DNA of 64,000 nt from Pseudomonas oryzihabitans (GTDB lineage Bacteria > Pseudomonadota > Gammaproteobacteria > Pseudomonadales > Pseudomonadaceae). Below, piece by piece: positions 44,401-52,985 of the stretch. Where the stretch lies: contig NZ_CP021645.1 in NCBI RefSeq assembly GCF_006384975.1, forward strand, positions 2,198,001-2,262,000. Direction: 5' to 3'. The notes beneath the pieces were generated by a model. The model was not told where the DNA came from. It saw only the letters and a program-made list of their open reading frames with translations, and ran no database searches. A program made the translations under genes and the position numbers. Positions within the stretch are counted from its first letter, which is position 1, and every line of letters starts with the position of its first letter.

Positions 44401-44785
44401 GCAGCACGCCATGGATCAGCAACCGGCCCATGGCGGCGATGTTACGGTCGAAGATCAGACTCTGCCGCTGTAACAGCGCGGCCCCGAAGAGAACCTCGGC
44501 CAGGTTGCTCAAGCCGAAACCCAACCCGCGCAGGGTACTGCCACCGACCAGCACGTCCGTCAGAACCGTAGCCACCAGGATAGCTGCTGCCAGCAGAGAC
44601 CAGTGCCGCCGTTGGCTACGCAGCAGCCAGGCCACGGCCAGACCATTGGCTAACCAAAGCATGGGCACCGAACTGGCATCCTGGCCGGTGAAGGCTATGC
44701 ACAGCAGCGACGTCGCCAGGAACACGCCGCAAAGTGCCAAGGCGCTGCCCAAGGCGGGTGAAACGCGAAGCGTAGATAGGTTCAT
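41474..44785 (-). CDS. MASE1-PAS-PAS-PAS-GGDEF-EAL bifunctional c-di-GMP protein
   Basis: A 1103-residue inner-membrane protein. MASE1 sensor with about eight helices (1-290), PAS domains at about 296-400, 415-530 and 540-665, GGDEF 675-835, EAL 850-1095. The cyclase is complete: RIGGDEF (753-757) with inhibitory site RGSD just before. The phosphodiesterase keeps its ligands: Glu in ELLLRL, Asn in GINLSGN, Glu in ELTET, LDDFGAG, VKIDGSF, AEFVES and YAQGYALGKPI. It may therefore make and break c-di-GMP. Start at 44785 gives MNLSTLRVSPALG; the frame is open 18 codons upstream without support. Confidence 0.9.
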   Translation of the reverse strand: MNLSTLRVSPALGSALALCGVFLATSLLCIAFTGQDASSVPMLWLANGLAVAWLLRSQRRHWSLLAAAILVATVLTDVLVGGSTLRGLGFGLSNLAEVLFGAALLQRQSLIFDRNIAAMGRLLIHGVLLPPLLGASLGTLVTALDNEPGLLFTAVHWYIADALGLLVVLPLTFLPWPLRLAIFSRHGLTEFLALLLLSPLLALLILSYLPYPFVYLAMLLLVAAMRLTVEGTALVGGLTILLIGNLLTFNHIIDLTGVSLAMQALTYIPLALMQVPPLLLAAAVQQSRHQHQRLLRNQARYRHAMDTAPYGMALVSVHGLLWDVNPALEGILGYARGGLEGRPLRDLLADSQRELDLGEHEQTLQLRHCHGHDLWVMMACSPDHDDQDLLTGYLLQIRDIDAERRADELNASLRERLELAIRASNLGIWEWDTRSPGFNADARLRDLYGIAPDNQCRDMEFWLTFIHPDDRARSLEVFDKVVSESMSYTFNFRINHGGPGGEVRHIRSELISVVGADGHVRLVGSNRDVTEHHQLTTALYEEKERLQVTLASIADAVLTTDVEGRILFLNPVAEQLTGWTMADARGRPHEEVFRIHDSQSDAKLPSPVTRCLREQTITSLDEGAVLLSRQGERHEVQDSAAPVRTVDGRIIGAVLVFQNVTHARNLQRELSYNASHDALTGLYNRLKFEQELEAAWQQAQAGTVQHALCFIDLDRFKVVNDSAGHAAGDLLLRELGTLLRDSLRGSDAVARIGGDEFALLLRDCDLMQAEAVAEKLIASIGAVRFNWQDRLYDVGASAGIVAITAETRSPAELMSQADVACYTAKHAGRNRAALYRAGSEDVERQHREILMASGLREALEQHRFELHAQPIVATRDSGSDEQHVELLLRLRDVQGQLISPATFIPAAERFGLMSSIDRWVVRQVLVELVPWLQERPQLHVGINLSGNSLSDADFLPELLELIAASPLDPQRLLFELTETAVINKLSVASQLISQVRERGCRIALDDFGAGLSSFTYLKNFRVDYVKIDGSFVRNLDQDPLDRAIVESINQVAHHLGAATIAEFVESQATFELLRQIGVDYAQGYALGKPIPLKDWQGMPHCEP

Positions 44786-44876
44786 CGACTGTCCGTAACG
44801 GACCGGTCCCGGCGCGAGGCGAGGCGGCGGGAGCGGCAAGTCTTCGAAGCGGCCAGTATCGATGTAGCGGTGACAT

Positions 44877-44908
44877 AAAAAAAGGGAACGCCGACGGGCA
44901 TTCCCTTT
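44877..44908 (-). terminator. Rho-independent terminator of leuA
   Basis: On the minus strand AAAGGGAATGCC-CGTC-GGCGTTCCCTTT followed by more T residues: an almost perfect 12-bp stem, tetraloop and T-run, about 20 bases after the leuA stop. Confidence 0.9.
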
Positions 44909-44927
44909 GCTTTGACCAGCGTCAGAC

Positions 44928-46598
44928 TCAGGCGGCTTTGGCCTGTGCCTGGGTGACCGCGCGGTTCAGGGCACTGAGCAGCGCCCGGAAGCTGGCGGTG
45001 GTGATGTTCTCGTCGATACCGATGCCGTGCAGCGGACGCTGGCCTTCCAGGCGGATCTCGATGTAGGACGCGGCCTTGGCGTTGGTGCCGGCGCCGATGG
45101 AGTGCTCATGGTAGTCCATGATTTCCACCGCCTCGGGCAGGCTGGCCACCAGGGCTTCCAGCGGCCCCTTGCCGGTGCCGTGCCAGTGCTCGGTACGGCC
45201 TTCGACGGCTACCTGGATGTCCACGGTGGAAGTGCCGTCTTCCTCGCGCAGCTTGTGGCTGAGCAGGGCATAGGGGCTCTTGGCCTGCAGGTATTCCTGT
45301 TCGAGCAGGCTGTGGATCTGGGCGGCGGTCATTTCCAGGCCCAGGCGGTCGGTCTCGCGCTGGACCACCTGGCTAAATTCGATCTGCATGCGGCGCGGCA
45401 GGCTGATGCCGTACTCCTGCTCCAGCAGGAAGGTAATGCCGCCCTTGCCCGACTGGCTGTTGACGCGGATGACCGCCTCGTAATCGCGGCCGATGTCAGC
45501 CGGGTCGATGGGCAGGTAGGGCACTTCCCAGAGGGCGTCCGGCTTCTGCTGGGCGAAGCCCTTGCGGATGGCATCCTGGTGGGAACCGGAGAAGGCGGTG
45601 TGGACCAGGTCGCCGACGTAGGGGTGGCGTGGGTGCACCGGCAACTGGTTGCATTCCTCGACGGTCTTGCGCACGGCATCGATGTCGGAGAAATCCAGCT
45701 CAGGGTCGACGCCCTGGGTGTAGAGATTGAGTGCCAGGGTCACCAGGCAGACGTTGCCGGTGCGCTCGCCGTTGCCAAACAGGCAGCCTTCGACACGATC
45801 GGCGCCGGCCATGACTGCCAGCTCCGAGGCGGCCACACCGGTGCCGCGGTCGTTATGGGTGTGGACGCTGATCAACACGCTGTCGCGGCGGTCGATGTGG
45901 CGGCCGAACCACTCGATCTGGTCGGCGTAGTTGTTCGGCGTGGCGCACTCGATGGTGGCCGGCAGGTTGAGGATCAACTTGTTGGCCGGAGTGGGTGCGA
46001 ACACCTCGATCACCGCGTTGCACACCTCGACGGCGAAGTCGGTCTCGGTGGAGCTGAACACCTCGGGGGAGTACTCGAAGCCCCACTGGGTCTCCGGGCG
46101 CTCGGCGGCCAGGCGCACGATGGTCTGGCCAGCGGCCACGGCGATGGCCTTGACGCCGGCCTTGTCCTGGTTGAAGACAATGCGGCGGAAGCTCGGCGCG
46201 CAGGCGTTGTAGTAGTGCACGATGGCGCGCTTGGCACCCGCCAGGGATTCGAAGGTGCGCTCGATGAGGTCGTCGCGGGCCTGGGTCAGCACCTGGATGG
46301 TGACGTCGTCGGGGATGTGACCGCCTTCGATCAGCTCGCGGACGAAGTCGAAGTCGGTCTGGGAAGCGGAGGGGAAGCCCACTTCGATCTCTTTCAGGCC
46401 CACGGCGACCAGGCACTTGAAGAACGCCATCTTCTTCTCGGCGTCCATCGGCTCGATCAGCGACTGGTTGCCGTCGCGCAGGTCGGTGGACAGCCAGATC
46501 GGCGCCTTGTCGATGATCTTGTCCGGCCAGGTACGGTCGGGCAGAGCGACGGGCGTGAAGGGACGGTATTTCTTCGAGGGATCTTTGAGCATGGTCAT
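44928..46598 (-). CDS. leuA: 2-isopropylmalate synthase
   Basis: A 556-residue enzyme for the first committed step of leucine synthesis: acetyl-CoA + 2-oxoisovalerate to 2-isopropylmalate. The HMGL-like TIM barrel (about 30-330) has [14 protein letters not shown] (metal Asp), [21 protein letters not shown] (metal His pair) and [21 protein letters not shown]. The C-terminal regulatory LeuA dimer domain (about 435-550) binds leucine for feedback inhibition. Length and N-terminus match the Pseudomonas long-type (LeuA type 2) family. A leader ORF lies upstream. Confidence 0.96.
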   Translation of the reverse strand: MTMLKDPSKKYRPFTPVALPDRTWPDKIIDKAPIWLSTDLRDGNQSLIEPMDAEKKMAFFKCLVAVGLKEIEVGFPSASQTDFDFVRELIEGGHIPDDVTIQVLTQARDDLIERTFESLAGAKRAIVHYYNACAPSFRRIVFNQDKAGVKAIAVAAGQTIVRLAAERPETQWGFEYSPEVFSSTETDFAVEVCNAVIEVFAPTPANKLILNLPATIECATPNNYADQIEWFGRHIDRRDSVLISVHTHNDRGTGVAASELAVMAGADRVEGCLFGNGERTGNVCLVTLALNLYTQGVDPELDFSDIDAVRKTVEECNQLPVHPRHPYVGDLVHTAFSGSHQDAIRKGFAQQKPDALWEVPYLPIDPADIGRDYEAVIRVNSQSGKGGITFLLEQEYGISLPRRMQIEFSQVVQRETDRLGLEMTAAQIHSLLEQEYLQAKSPYALLSHKLREEDGTSTVDIQVAVEGRTEHWHGTGKGPLEALVASLPEAVEIMDYHEHSIGAGTNAKAASYIEIRLEGQRPLHGIGIDENITTASFRALLSALNRAVTQAQAKAA

Positions 46599-46629
46599 GG
46601 CGAGTCTTTCCTTGGGCGTGGTCGGGAGC

Positions 46630-46725
46630 TTACGAAGCGAGCGCGGTCGAGCTTCGCAGTCGTGGACTGACCAATCGCAGGCAGCGGTGCTGCCGGAGGA
46701 GGATGAGGGTATGGGCGTTGTGCAT
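46630..46725 (-). CDS. Putative leuA leader peptide
   Basis: A 31-codon ORF ending 31 bases before the leuA ATG. It begins [14 protein letters not shown] and has seven leucines in 31 codons, three of them within TLILL. An inverted repeat CGAAGC...GCTTCG (46632-46657) overlaps its end. A leucine-containing leader directly upstream of leuA suggests ribosome-stalling control by leucine-tRNA supply. No clear T-tract terminator follows the hairpin, so translational control or antitermination is possible. This is inference from layout. Confidence 0.5.
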   Translation of the reverse strand: MHNAHTLILLRQHRCLRLVSPRLRSSTALAS

Positions 46726-46962
46726 GGCGCTTACGTTAGTCCGCCCGGGGCATGGCTCGCAATGTTCTTTTTAAAATTGGCAGGCTTATACGCCTGGCGC
46801 CATTTATTGGTGATTTATTGCGCATGAGAAGAGAATTTTGGTGATTCCTGAAAAGGCTGGGTGCTCTTCTTTCTGTAACGGGAAGTCGCTGGGGCGATCC
46901 GTATCGCTTGCCTGAGGTCAAGGCTAGAGAGTTGGAGTCCAAGAGGTCGGAGGAAAGCATCC

Positions 46963-47394
46963 ATGAAGATCCTGTCCCTGGTCGGGGTGGCGACCACCTT
47001 GCTCGCCGGTCTGGTAGCCACGGCGCAGGCCGCTGACAACCCCCTCGACGCTGAGCGTTGGAAGACGCGGCCGTTGATCCTGGTGGCGCCTACGGCGAAC
47101 GATCCCCAGGTGACACAGCTACGCGCCGAACTGGCGCAAACGGCCAATCGCGAAGCCTTCGCCGAACGAGAGATGGTGCTCTATACGGTGGTGGGCGACG
47201 CCGGCAGCCGCAATGACCGGCCCTTACGCCCCGAGCAGACCCGAGCGCTACTCCAAGCGCTCGACGCGCGCGCCGGGCAGCCGGCCACCCTGTATCTGGT
47301 GGGCAAGGATGGAGGGGTCAAGGTGCGCGAGGAACAGGGATGGTCGCTCAAGGCGCTGTTCGGCACCATCGACAGGATGCCGATGCGGCGGTAG
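46963..47394 (+). CDS. DUF4174 secreted protein
   Basis: A 143-residue protein with a signal peptide (ends TAQAADNP) and a DUF4174 domain: LDAERWKTRPLILVAPTANDPQ, then YTVVGDAGSRN, and PATLYLVGKDGGVKVREEQGWSLKALFGTIDRMPMRR. The core looks thioredoxin-like but lacks a CxxC, so redox activity is unlikely. Function unknown. It has GGAGG before the ATG and is divergent from leuA. Confidence 0.85.
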   Translation: MKILSLVGVATTLLAGLVATAQAADNPLDAERWKTRPLILVAPTANDPQVTQLRAELAQTANREAFAEREMVLYTVVGDAGSRNDRPLRPEQTRALLQALDARAGQPATLYLVGKDGGVKVREEQGWSLKALFGTIDRMPMRR

Positions 47395-47404
47395 CGGCTT
47401 TGCC

Positions 47405-47437
47405 TTCACCCCAGCCCTCTCCCGGAGGGAAGAGGGC
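47405..47437. repeat. REP-like element
   Basis: TTCACCCCAGCCCTCTCCCG paired with GGAGGGAAGAGGGC, another copy of the palindromic family seen at 28709, 39889 and 51309. It begins ten bases after the DUF4174 stop. The rest of the 170-base gap shows no gene. Confidence 0.8.
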
Positions 47438-47564
47438 TGTCTGGCTCAGGCTCTGTACCTGGGTTCATCCGAGTTCGCTGTCTTGCACTGCCAGGCAAGA
47501 CTTGCCCTTAGCCACAAAAAATCGCAGTCTGCCGCTCTTCCCCAGTCAGACCTGTGCCCGCGCG

Positions 47565-48713
47565 ATGATCCAGAGCAAGCTTCCCGGCCTCGCCGTCACC
47601 ATCTTCACCCGCATGTCCCAGCTCGCCACCGAAACCGGGGCGCTGAATCTCTCCCAGGGCTTTCCCGATTTCGACGGTCCCGCCGAGCTGTTGGCGGCAG
47701 TAGGGCATCATGTGGCGGCCGGCCACAACCAGTACGCGCCCATGACCGGATTGCCGGCGCTGCGCCAGCAGGTGGCGGCCAAGGTCGCGGCCTTCTATGG
47801 TCGGGAGGTGAGTGCCGATACCGAGGTCACCATCGTACCCGGCGCCACCCAGGGGCTGTTCTGCGCGCTGCAGACGCTGGTGCGGCCGGGGGACGAGGTC
47901 ATCGTCTTCGATCCCTGCTACGACAGCTACGAGCCCTCGGTGCAACTGGCCGGTGGGCGTTGTGTGCACGTGCCCCTGGCGCTGCCGGGTTTCGGCATCG
48001 ACTGGGCGGCACTGGAAGCGGCGCTGAGCCCTCGTACCCGCGCCATCGTGCTCAATACCCCGCACAACCCCAGTGGTGCCCTGATCGGCGCTGCCGAGCT
48101 GGATCGCCTAGCCGCCTTGATCCGCGGGCGCGATCTCTATCTGGTCAGTGACGAGGTCTATGAGCACCTGGTCTACGACGGCCAGCGCCATGCCAGCGTC
48201 ATCACCCATGACGAACTCTATGCCCGCGCCTTCGTGGTCAGTTCCTTCGGCAAGACCTATCACGTCACCGGTTGGAAGACCGGCTACGTGGTGGCGCCGC
48301 CGGCGCTCACCGCCGAGTTGCGCAAGGTGCACCAGTACGTGAGCTTTTGCGGGGTGACGCCGATCCAGTGCGCCCTGGCCGATTTCATGGCTGCCCATCC
48401 CGAGCATCTGAGTGAGTTGCCGGCCTTCTACCAGGCCAAGCGCGATCTCTTCTGCGATCTGCTGGGCAAGTCGCGCTTCACCTTCCAGCGCGCCGCCGGT
48501 ACCTATTTCCAGGTAGTGGATTACTCCGCCATCCGCCCGGAGCTGGACGACGTGGCCATGGCCGAATGGCTGACCCGCGAGCATGGCGTCGCGGCCATCC
48601 CGCTGTCGGTGTTCTATCAGCAGCCGCCTGCGGACCTGCGCCTGGTGCGCTTCTGCTTCGCCAAGCGCGAAGAGACCCTGCGCCAGGCAGCGGAGCGGCT
48701 ATGCGCGATCTGA
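47565..48713 (+). CDS. PLP-dependent aminotransferase, MtnE/YbdL-like
   Basis: A 382-residue class I/II aminotransferase. The PLP-binding Lys is in SSFGKTYHVTGWKTGY near residue 235, the Asp in LYLVSDEVYEHLVY, and the glycine-rich SQGFPDFDGP near the start is typical of the methionine/glutamine (YbdL, KAT-like) group. It probably transfers an amino group between glutamine/methionine and a keto acid. The stop overlaps the next gene by 13 bases, which encodes an omega-amidase-type enzyme; the pair fits the methionine-salvage transaminase/omega-amidase route. Confidence 0.85.
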   Translation: MIQSKLPGLAVTIFTRMSQLATETGALNLSQGFPDFDGPAELLAAVGHHVAAGHNQYAPMTGLPALRQQVAAKVAAFYGREVSADTEVTIVPGATQGLFCALQTLVRPGDEVIVFDPCYDSYEPSVQLAGGRCVHVPLALPGFGIDWAALEAALSPRTRAIVLNTPHNPSGALIGAAELDRLAALIRGRDLYLVSDEVYEHLVYDGQRHASVITHDELYARAFVVSSFGKTYHVTGWKTGYVVAPPALTAELRKVHQYVSFCGVTPIQCALADFMAAHPEHLSELPAFYQAKRDLFCDLLGKSRFTFQRAAGTYFQVVDYSAIRPELDDVAMAEWLTREHGVAAIPLSVFYQQPPADLRLVRFCFAKREETLRQAAERLCAI

Positions 48714-49492
48714 GCCCGACCCAGGACCTACACCTGGCCCTGTTGCAGAGCGAATTGGCCTGGCATGACCCGGCGGCCAATCGCGCGCATTTCGAGCGTC
48801 AGTTGGCGGAGGTGGGAGCGGTCGACCTGATCATCCTGCCGGAGATGTTCACCACCGGCTTCTCCATGGACTCGGCAACCCTCGCCGAACCTATCGACGG
48901 CCCCACCTCGGCCTGGATGCGCGCCCAGGCGCAGCGCAGCGGCGCCGTGGTGACCGGCAGCCTGATCGTGCAGGACGAGCACGGCCAGTATCGCAATCGC
49001 CTGCTGTGGGCGACGCCGGACGGCGAATTGCTGCACTACGACAAGCGCCATCTCTTTCGCATGGCCGGCGAGCACGAGCACTACGCCCCCGGTGCGGAGC
49101 GGCGACTGGTCACCCTCAAGGGCTGGCGCATCCGTCCGCTGGTCTGCTACGACCTAAGATTCCCGGTGTGGAGCCGGGCGCAGGACGACACCGATCTGCT
49201 GCTCTATGTGGCCAACTGGCCAGCGCCCCGGCGTGGCCATTGGAATCGCCTGCTGCCGGCGCGGGCCATCGAGAATCTCTGCTACGTCGCCGCGGTGAAT
49301 CGGATCGGCAGCGACGGCAATGGCCATCCCTATGCCGGCGACAGCCAGGTGCTGGACTTCCAGGGCGAACCCCTGGTCGAGGCCGGCGCGGCGGCTGGTA
49401 TCTTCCGGGCCACCCTGTCGGCCACAGAACTAGCCGCCTATCGCCAGCGCTTCCCGGCGCAGCGCGACGCTGACGCCTTCAGCCTGGACTGA
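48701..49492 (+). CDS. Omega-amidase, nitrilase family (MtnU/YafV-like)
   Basis: A 263-residue carbon-nitrogen hydrolase. The catalytic triad is Glu in LIILPEMFTTGFS, Lys in HYDKRHLFRMAGE and Cys in RPLVCYDLRFPVWS. YafV-type enzymes cleave 2-oxoglutaramate and 2-oxosuccinamate, pulling glutamine-dependent transamination forward. The ATG at 48701 lies inside the end of the aminotransferase gene, indicating coupling. Confidence 0.88.
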   Translation: MRDLSPTQDLHLALLQSELAWHDPAANRAHFERQLAEVGAVDLIILPEMFTTGFSMDSATLAEPIDGPTSAWMRAQAQRSGAVVTGSLIVQDEHGQYRNRLLWATPDGELLHYDKRHLFRMAGEHEHYAPGAERRLVTLKGWRIRPLVCYDLRFPVWSRAQDDTDLLLYVANWPAPRRGHWNRLLPARAIENLCYVAAVNRIGSDGNGHPYAGDSQVLDFQGEPLVEAGAAAGIFRATLSATELAAYRQRFPAQRDADAFSLD

Positions 49493-50641
49493 TCAGGCCC
49501 AGAAAGGCGCCGGCTGGGCTCGGTGGGCGTGGATCAGGGCGATGGCCTGGTCCACGTCCTGCTCGGTGGTATAGCGACCCAGGCTGAACCTGTAGCTGCG
49601 CGCTGCCTGGTCCGCGTCCAGACCCAGCCCCAGCAGGACATGAGAGGGCGCAGCCTTGGCCGAGCTGCAGGCCGAGGTGGTGGAGAAGGCCAGCTGGCGT
49701 TGCAGGGCGACGGTGTCCAGCGCGGTGGCGAAGGTCAGGTTCAGGGTGTGGGGGATGCGCTGCTGGGCGCAGCCGTTCAGGCGCGTACCGGGCAGGCCTT
49801 GCACGCCGGCCAGAAAGCGGTCGCGCAGGGCCGTGAGTCTGTCGTTTTCCCGCACCATGGCCTGGCCGGCGAGGACGAAGGCCGTGCCCATGCCGACGAT
49901 CTGGTGGGTGGCGAGGGTTCCCGAGCGCAGCCCGCGTTCGTGGCCGCCGCCATGGATCTGTGCCTGGAGCGCACCTTCCGCGCGCGGACCGACATAGAGC
50001 GCGCCGATGCCCTTGGGCCCATAGGTCTTGTGGGCGGAAAAGGACATGAGGTCGACGTCCAGCCGGGCGAGGTCGATGGCAACCTTGCCGGTGGCCTGGG
50101 CGGCGTCCACGTGGAACAGCGCGCCACGGGCGCGGACCTGGGTGCCTATACGGGCAATGTCGGTCAGGGTGCCCAGCTCGTTGTTCACCAGCATCAGCGA
50201 GACCAGGAAGGTGTCGTCGCGCCAGGCCTGCGCCACGGCGTCCGCGGTGATGAGGCCCTGCTCGTTCGGCGTCAGGTAGGTGACGGCGAAGCCCTCGGCT
50301 TCCAGCTGCGCGGCGGTATCCAGTACGGCTCGATGTTCCAGGCAACTGGTGATGAGATGTCCCTGGCCGCGGCGGCGGGCCACGCCGAGCAGGGCGAGGT
50401 TGTTGGATTCGGTGGCGCCCGACGTCCAGATCAGTTGCTCGGGCTGGGCGCCGACCAGCTCGGCGACCTCTTGGCGGGCCTTATCCACGGCGCGCTGGGC
50501 ATCGTTGCCGAAGGCATGGCCGCGCGAGGCGGGATTGCCGAACACGCTCTGGCGCCCCAGGCAACCGAGCATGGCTTCGATGACGGCGTCATCGACCGGA
50601 GTGGTGGCGGCATAATCGAAATACAGCGGAAGAGCGTCCAT
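49493..50641 (-). CDS. Cysteine desulfurase, NifS/IscS type
   Basis: A 382-residue PLP enzyme that removes sulfur from cysteine. Seen: start PLYFDYAATTPVDD, TSGATESNNLALLG, LEHRAVLDT with the active His, and PLP Lys in MSFSAHKTYGPKGIGAL. The flexible loop carries SACSSAKAAPSHVL, with the reactive Cys. It is not part of the isc operon and so is probably a paralogue of the housekeeping IscS. It is divergent from an Lrp-type regulator, with palindromes between them. Confidence 0.88.
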   Translation of the reverse strand: MDALPLYFDYAATTPVDDAVIEAMLGCLGRQSVFGNPASRGHAFGNDAQRAVDKARQEVAELVGAQPEQLIWTSGATESNNLALLGVARRRGQGHLITSCLEHRAVLDTAAQLEAEGFAVTYLTPNEQGLITADAVAQAWRDDTFLVSLMLVNNELGTLTDIARIGTQVRARGALFHVDAAQATGKVAIDLARLDVDLMSFSAHKTYGPKGIGALYVGPRAEGALQAQIHGGGHERGLRSGTLATHQIVGMGTAFVLAGQAMVRENDRLTALRDRFLAGVQGLPGTRLNGCAQQRIPHTLNLTFATALDTVALQRQLAFSTTSACSSAKAAPSHVLLGLGLDADQAARSYRFSLGRYTTEQDVDQAIALIHAHRAQPAPFWA

Positions 50642-50731
50642 GGCGGGGTCTCAGGCGTTTGGATGGCATCAGGTTAACGCCGTCACCGGTGAAGGAATTT
50701 GCTTTTTCCTCGCCAGGCTGAGATTGAATTC

Positions 50732-50754
50732 GAATACTATTCTGCCAATAGGCA
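50732..50754. promoter_or_regulatory. Paired palindromes between desulfurase and Lrp-type gene
   Basis: GAATACTATTC (50732-50742) and TGCCAATAGGCA (50743-50754) are perfect adjacent palindromes in the 133-base divergent gap, 21 bases before the regulator start. Their position suggests operators controlling both genes. Confidence 0.45.
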
Positions 50755-50774
50755 ATTAAAGAGAAAATTTTTCC

Positions 50775-51236
50775 TTGGACCGTTTCGACCGCGCCATTCT
50801 CGACCTCTTGCAGCAGGACAGCACCCAACCGGTGGCCGATATTGCCGAGCGCATCGGCCTGGGCACCACCGCCTGCTGGCGGCGTATCCAGAAGCTGGAA
50901 GAGCAGGGGGTCATCCGGGCACGGGTCGCCCTGCTCGATCCTCGCCAGCTCAATGTGGGGGTGACGGTGTTCGTCTCGGTGCGTACCAACCAGCATGCAC
51001 TGGACTGGTTGCAGCGCTTCCATGCGGCGGTGGCGGCCATTCCGGAAGTGGTGGAGCTTTATCGCATGGCCGGCAACACCGACTACCTGATGCGCATCGT
51101 CGTCCCGGACATCGCCGCCTATGACGGCGTGTACAAGCGACTGATCCAGGTGCCGGGGCTGCTGGACGTCAGTTCCAGTTTCGCCATGGAGCAGATCAAG
51201 TACAGCACGGCCTTGCCGCTGGATTATGTGCGGTAA
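50775..51236 (+). CDS. Lrp/AsnC-family regulator (DecR-like)
   Basis: A 153-residue regulator: HTH (TQPVADIAERIGLGTTACWRRIQKLEEQGVI) at 18-50 and a RAM/AsnC ligand domain (70-150). The start is TTG (DRFDRAILDLLQQ follows), with AAGAG upstream. It resembles E. coli DecR (YbaO), which senses cysteine and controls a cysteine-degrading enzyme; here the divergent neighbour is a cysteine desulfurase. The regulatory link is inferred. Confidence 0.85.
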   Translation: MDRFDRAILDLLQQDSTQPVADIAERIGLGTTACWRRIQKLEEQGVIRARVALLDPRQLNVGVTVFVSVRTNQHALDWLQRFHAAVAAIPEVVELYRMAGNTDYLMRIVVPDIAAYDGVYKRLIQVPGLLDVSSSFAMEQIKYSTALPLDYVR

Positions 51237-51308
51237 GGGGGCGAACGCAGACCCGTAGCGTGGAAAACGGCGCAGCCTTTTCCACTGGGACAGACGTCGC
51301 ACGGGATG

Positions 51309-51327
51309 CCCTCACCCCAACCCTCTG
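51309..51327. repeat. REP-like half-element
   Basis: CCCTCACCCCAACCCTCTGG, the left arm of the same palindromic family seen elsewhere in the window. The remaining 50 bases before the der terminator show no gene. Confidence 0.65.
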
Positions 51328-51376
51328 GGAAGTTCGGTTCGCGAGGAGCCCCCTCGCCCTATCCGCTACCAAAGAA

Positions 51377-51398
51377 AAAGGGGGCTATTCGCCCCCTT
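51377..51398 (-). terminator. Rho-independent terminator of der
   Basis: On the minus strand AAGGGGGC-GAATAG-CCCCCTTTTTC: a stem of about eight base pairs with a T-run, just after the der stop at 51421. Confidence 0.87.
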
Positions 51399-51420
51399 CC
51401 CTTCGCAACGCACTACCGGC

Positions 51421-52908
51421 TTACCGCCGCTTGTCCTTGCGCTTCTTCTCCGCCTTCTTGTGGTGGCTCATCAGGCGGCGCTTCTTGTTCACCTGGCGCT
51501 CGGTGAGGGTGTTCTTCTTGCCCTCGAAGGGGTTCTCGCCACCGCGGTATTCGATGCGAATCGGCGTACCCACCAGCTTGAGCACCCGGCGGAAGGTCTT
51601 TTCCAGGTAGCGGGTGTAGGACTTGGGTACCGCATCGGTCTGGTTGCCGTGGATGACGATCAGCGGCGGGTTGGCGCCGCCCAGGTGGGCATAGCGCAGC
51701 TTGATGCGGCGGCCACTGATCATCGGCGGCTGGTGCTCCTGCACCGCGTCCTCGAGGATCTGGGTCAGGCGGCTGGTGGGCCAGCGGGTGGTGGCCGAGG
51801 CGAAGGACTGCTGCACCGACTTGTACAGGTGGCCCACGCCGGTGCCATGCAGCGCCGAGATGAAGTGGATGTCGGCGAAGTCGACGAACAGCAGGCGGCG
51901 TTCCAGCTCGGTCTTGACGTAGTCGCGCTCGCCAGCCTCCATGCCGTCCCACTTGTTCAGGGCGATCACCAGGGCGCGTCCGGTCTCCAACACGAAGCCG
52001 AGCAGGTTGAGGTCGTGCTCGACCACCCCCTCGCGGGCGTCCATGACGAAGATCACCACGTTGGCGTCCTGGATCGCCTGCAGCGTCTTGACCACCGAGA
52101 ACTTCTCGACCGCCTCGAAGATCTTGCCGCGGCGGCGCACGCCGGCCGTGTCGATCAGGGTGTAGCGTTCTTCGTTGCGCTCGAAGGGGATGTAGATGCT
52201 GTCGCGCGTGGTGCCGGCCTGGTCGTAGACGATCACCCGCTCCTCGCCGAGCATGCGGTTGACCAGGGTCGACTTGCCGACGTTGGGCCGGCCGATCACG
52301 GCGATCTTGATGCCGGTGATCTCGTCGATGCCCTGCACCCGGCGGAAGACGTCACCGCCCTCCTCCGCAGCGGCCCGTACCTCGTCCTCGGTGAGTTCCT
52401 CGACCGGTGCCTCGTCCTTGGGAAAGACGCCCAGGGCGGCTTCCAGCAGGTTGTTCACGCCACGACCGTGGGCCGCGGCGATGGGATAGGCGTCGCCGAT
52501 GGCCAGCGGGCTGAATTCCGCCCGGGCGATGTCCGGATCGACGGTATCGACCTTGTTGGCCACCAGGAAGGTGCGCTTGTTTCGCTTGCGCAGGTGCTCG
52601 GCGATCATCTGGTCGGCCACGGTCAGGCCGTCGCGCGAGTCCACCAGGAACAGCACGGCATCGGATTCTTCGATGGCCTGCAGCGACTGCTCGGCCATCT
52701 TCAGGTCGATGCCTTCCTCGTCACCGGAGATACCGCCGGTATCCACCACGATGTAGGTCCGTCCCTGCCACTTGGCCTCGCCGTACTTGCGATCGCGGGT
52801 CAGGCCGGCGAAGTCGGCGACGATGGCGTCGCGCGTCTTGGTCAGACGGTTGAAAAGCGTGGATTTGCCGACGTTCGGCCGCCCCACCAGTGCAATTACG
52901 GGAACCAT
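51421..52908 (-). CDS. der: Ribosome-assembly GTPase Der (EngA)
   Basis: A 495-residue double-GTPase essential for 50S subunit assembly. G1 motifs occur twice: [14 protein letters not shown] near residue 10 and [15 protein letters not shown] near 205. Switch motifs GLTRDRKY and [16 protein letters not shown], and NKVD/NKWD are all present. The C-terminal KH-like domain ends in a basic tail ([17 protein letters not shown]). Length is standard for Pseudomonas. Downstream of bamB. Confidence 0.97.
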   Translation of the reverse strand: MVPVIALVGRPNVGKSTLFNRLTKTRDAIVADFAGLTRDRKYGEAKWQGRTYIVVDTGGISGDEEGIDLKMAEQSLQAIEESDAVLFLVDSRDGLTVADQMIAEHLRKRNKRTFLVANKVDTVDPDIARAEFSPLAIGDAYPIAAAHGRGVNNLLEAALGVFPKDEAPVEELTEDEVRAAAEEGGDVFRRVQGIDEITGIKIAVIGRPNVGKSTLVNRMLGEERVIVYDQAGTTRDSIYIPFERNEERYTLIDTAGVRRRGKIFEAVEKFSVVKTLQAIQDANVVIFVMDAREGVVEHDLNLLGFVLETGRALVIALNKWDGMEAGERDYVKTELERRLLFVDFADIHFISALHGTGVGHLYKSVQQSFASATTRWPTSRLTQILEDAVQEHQPPMISGRRIKLRYAHLGGANPPLIVIHGNQTDAVPKSYTRYLEKTFRRVLKLVGTPIRIEYRGGENPFEGKKNTLTERQVNKKRRLMSHHKKAEKKRKDKRR

Positions 52909-52985
52909 GCGGCTCTCCCAGAGCAGAAAACACGATGGCCGCTACCGAGCTTCACGGTAGCGGCCATCGGTTGAGGATAAAAGTT

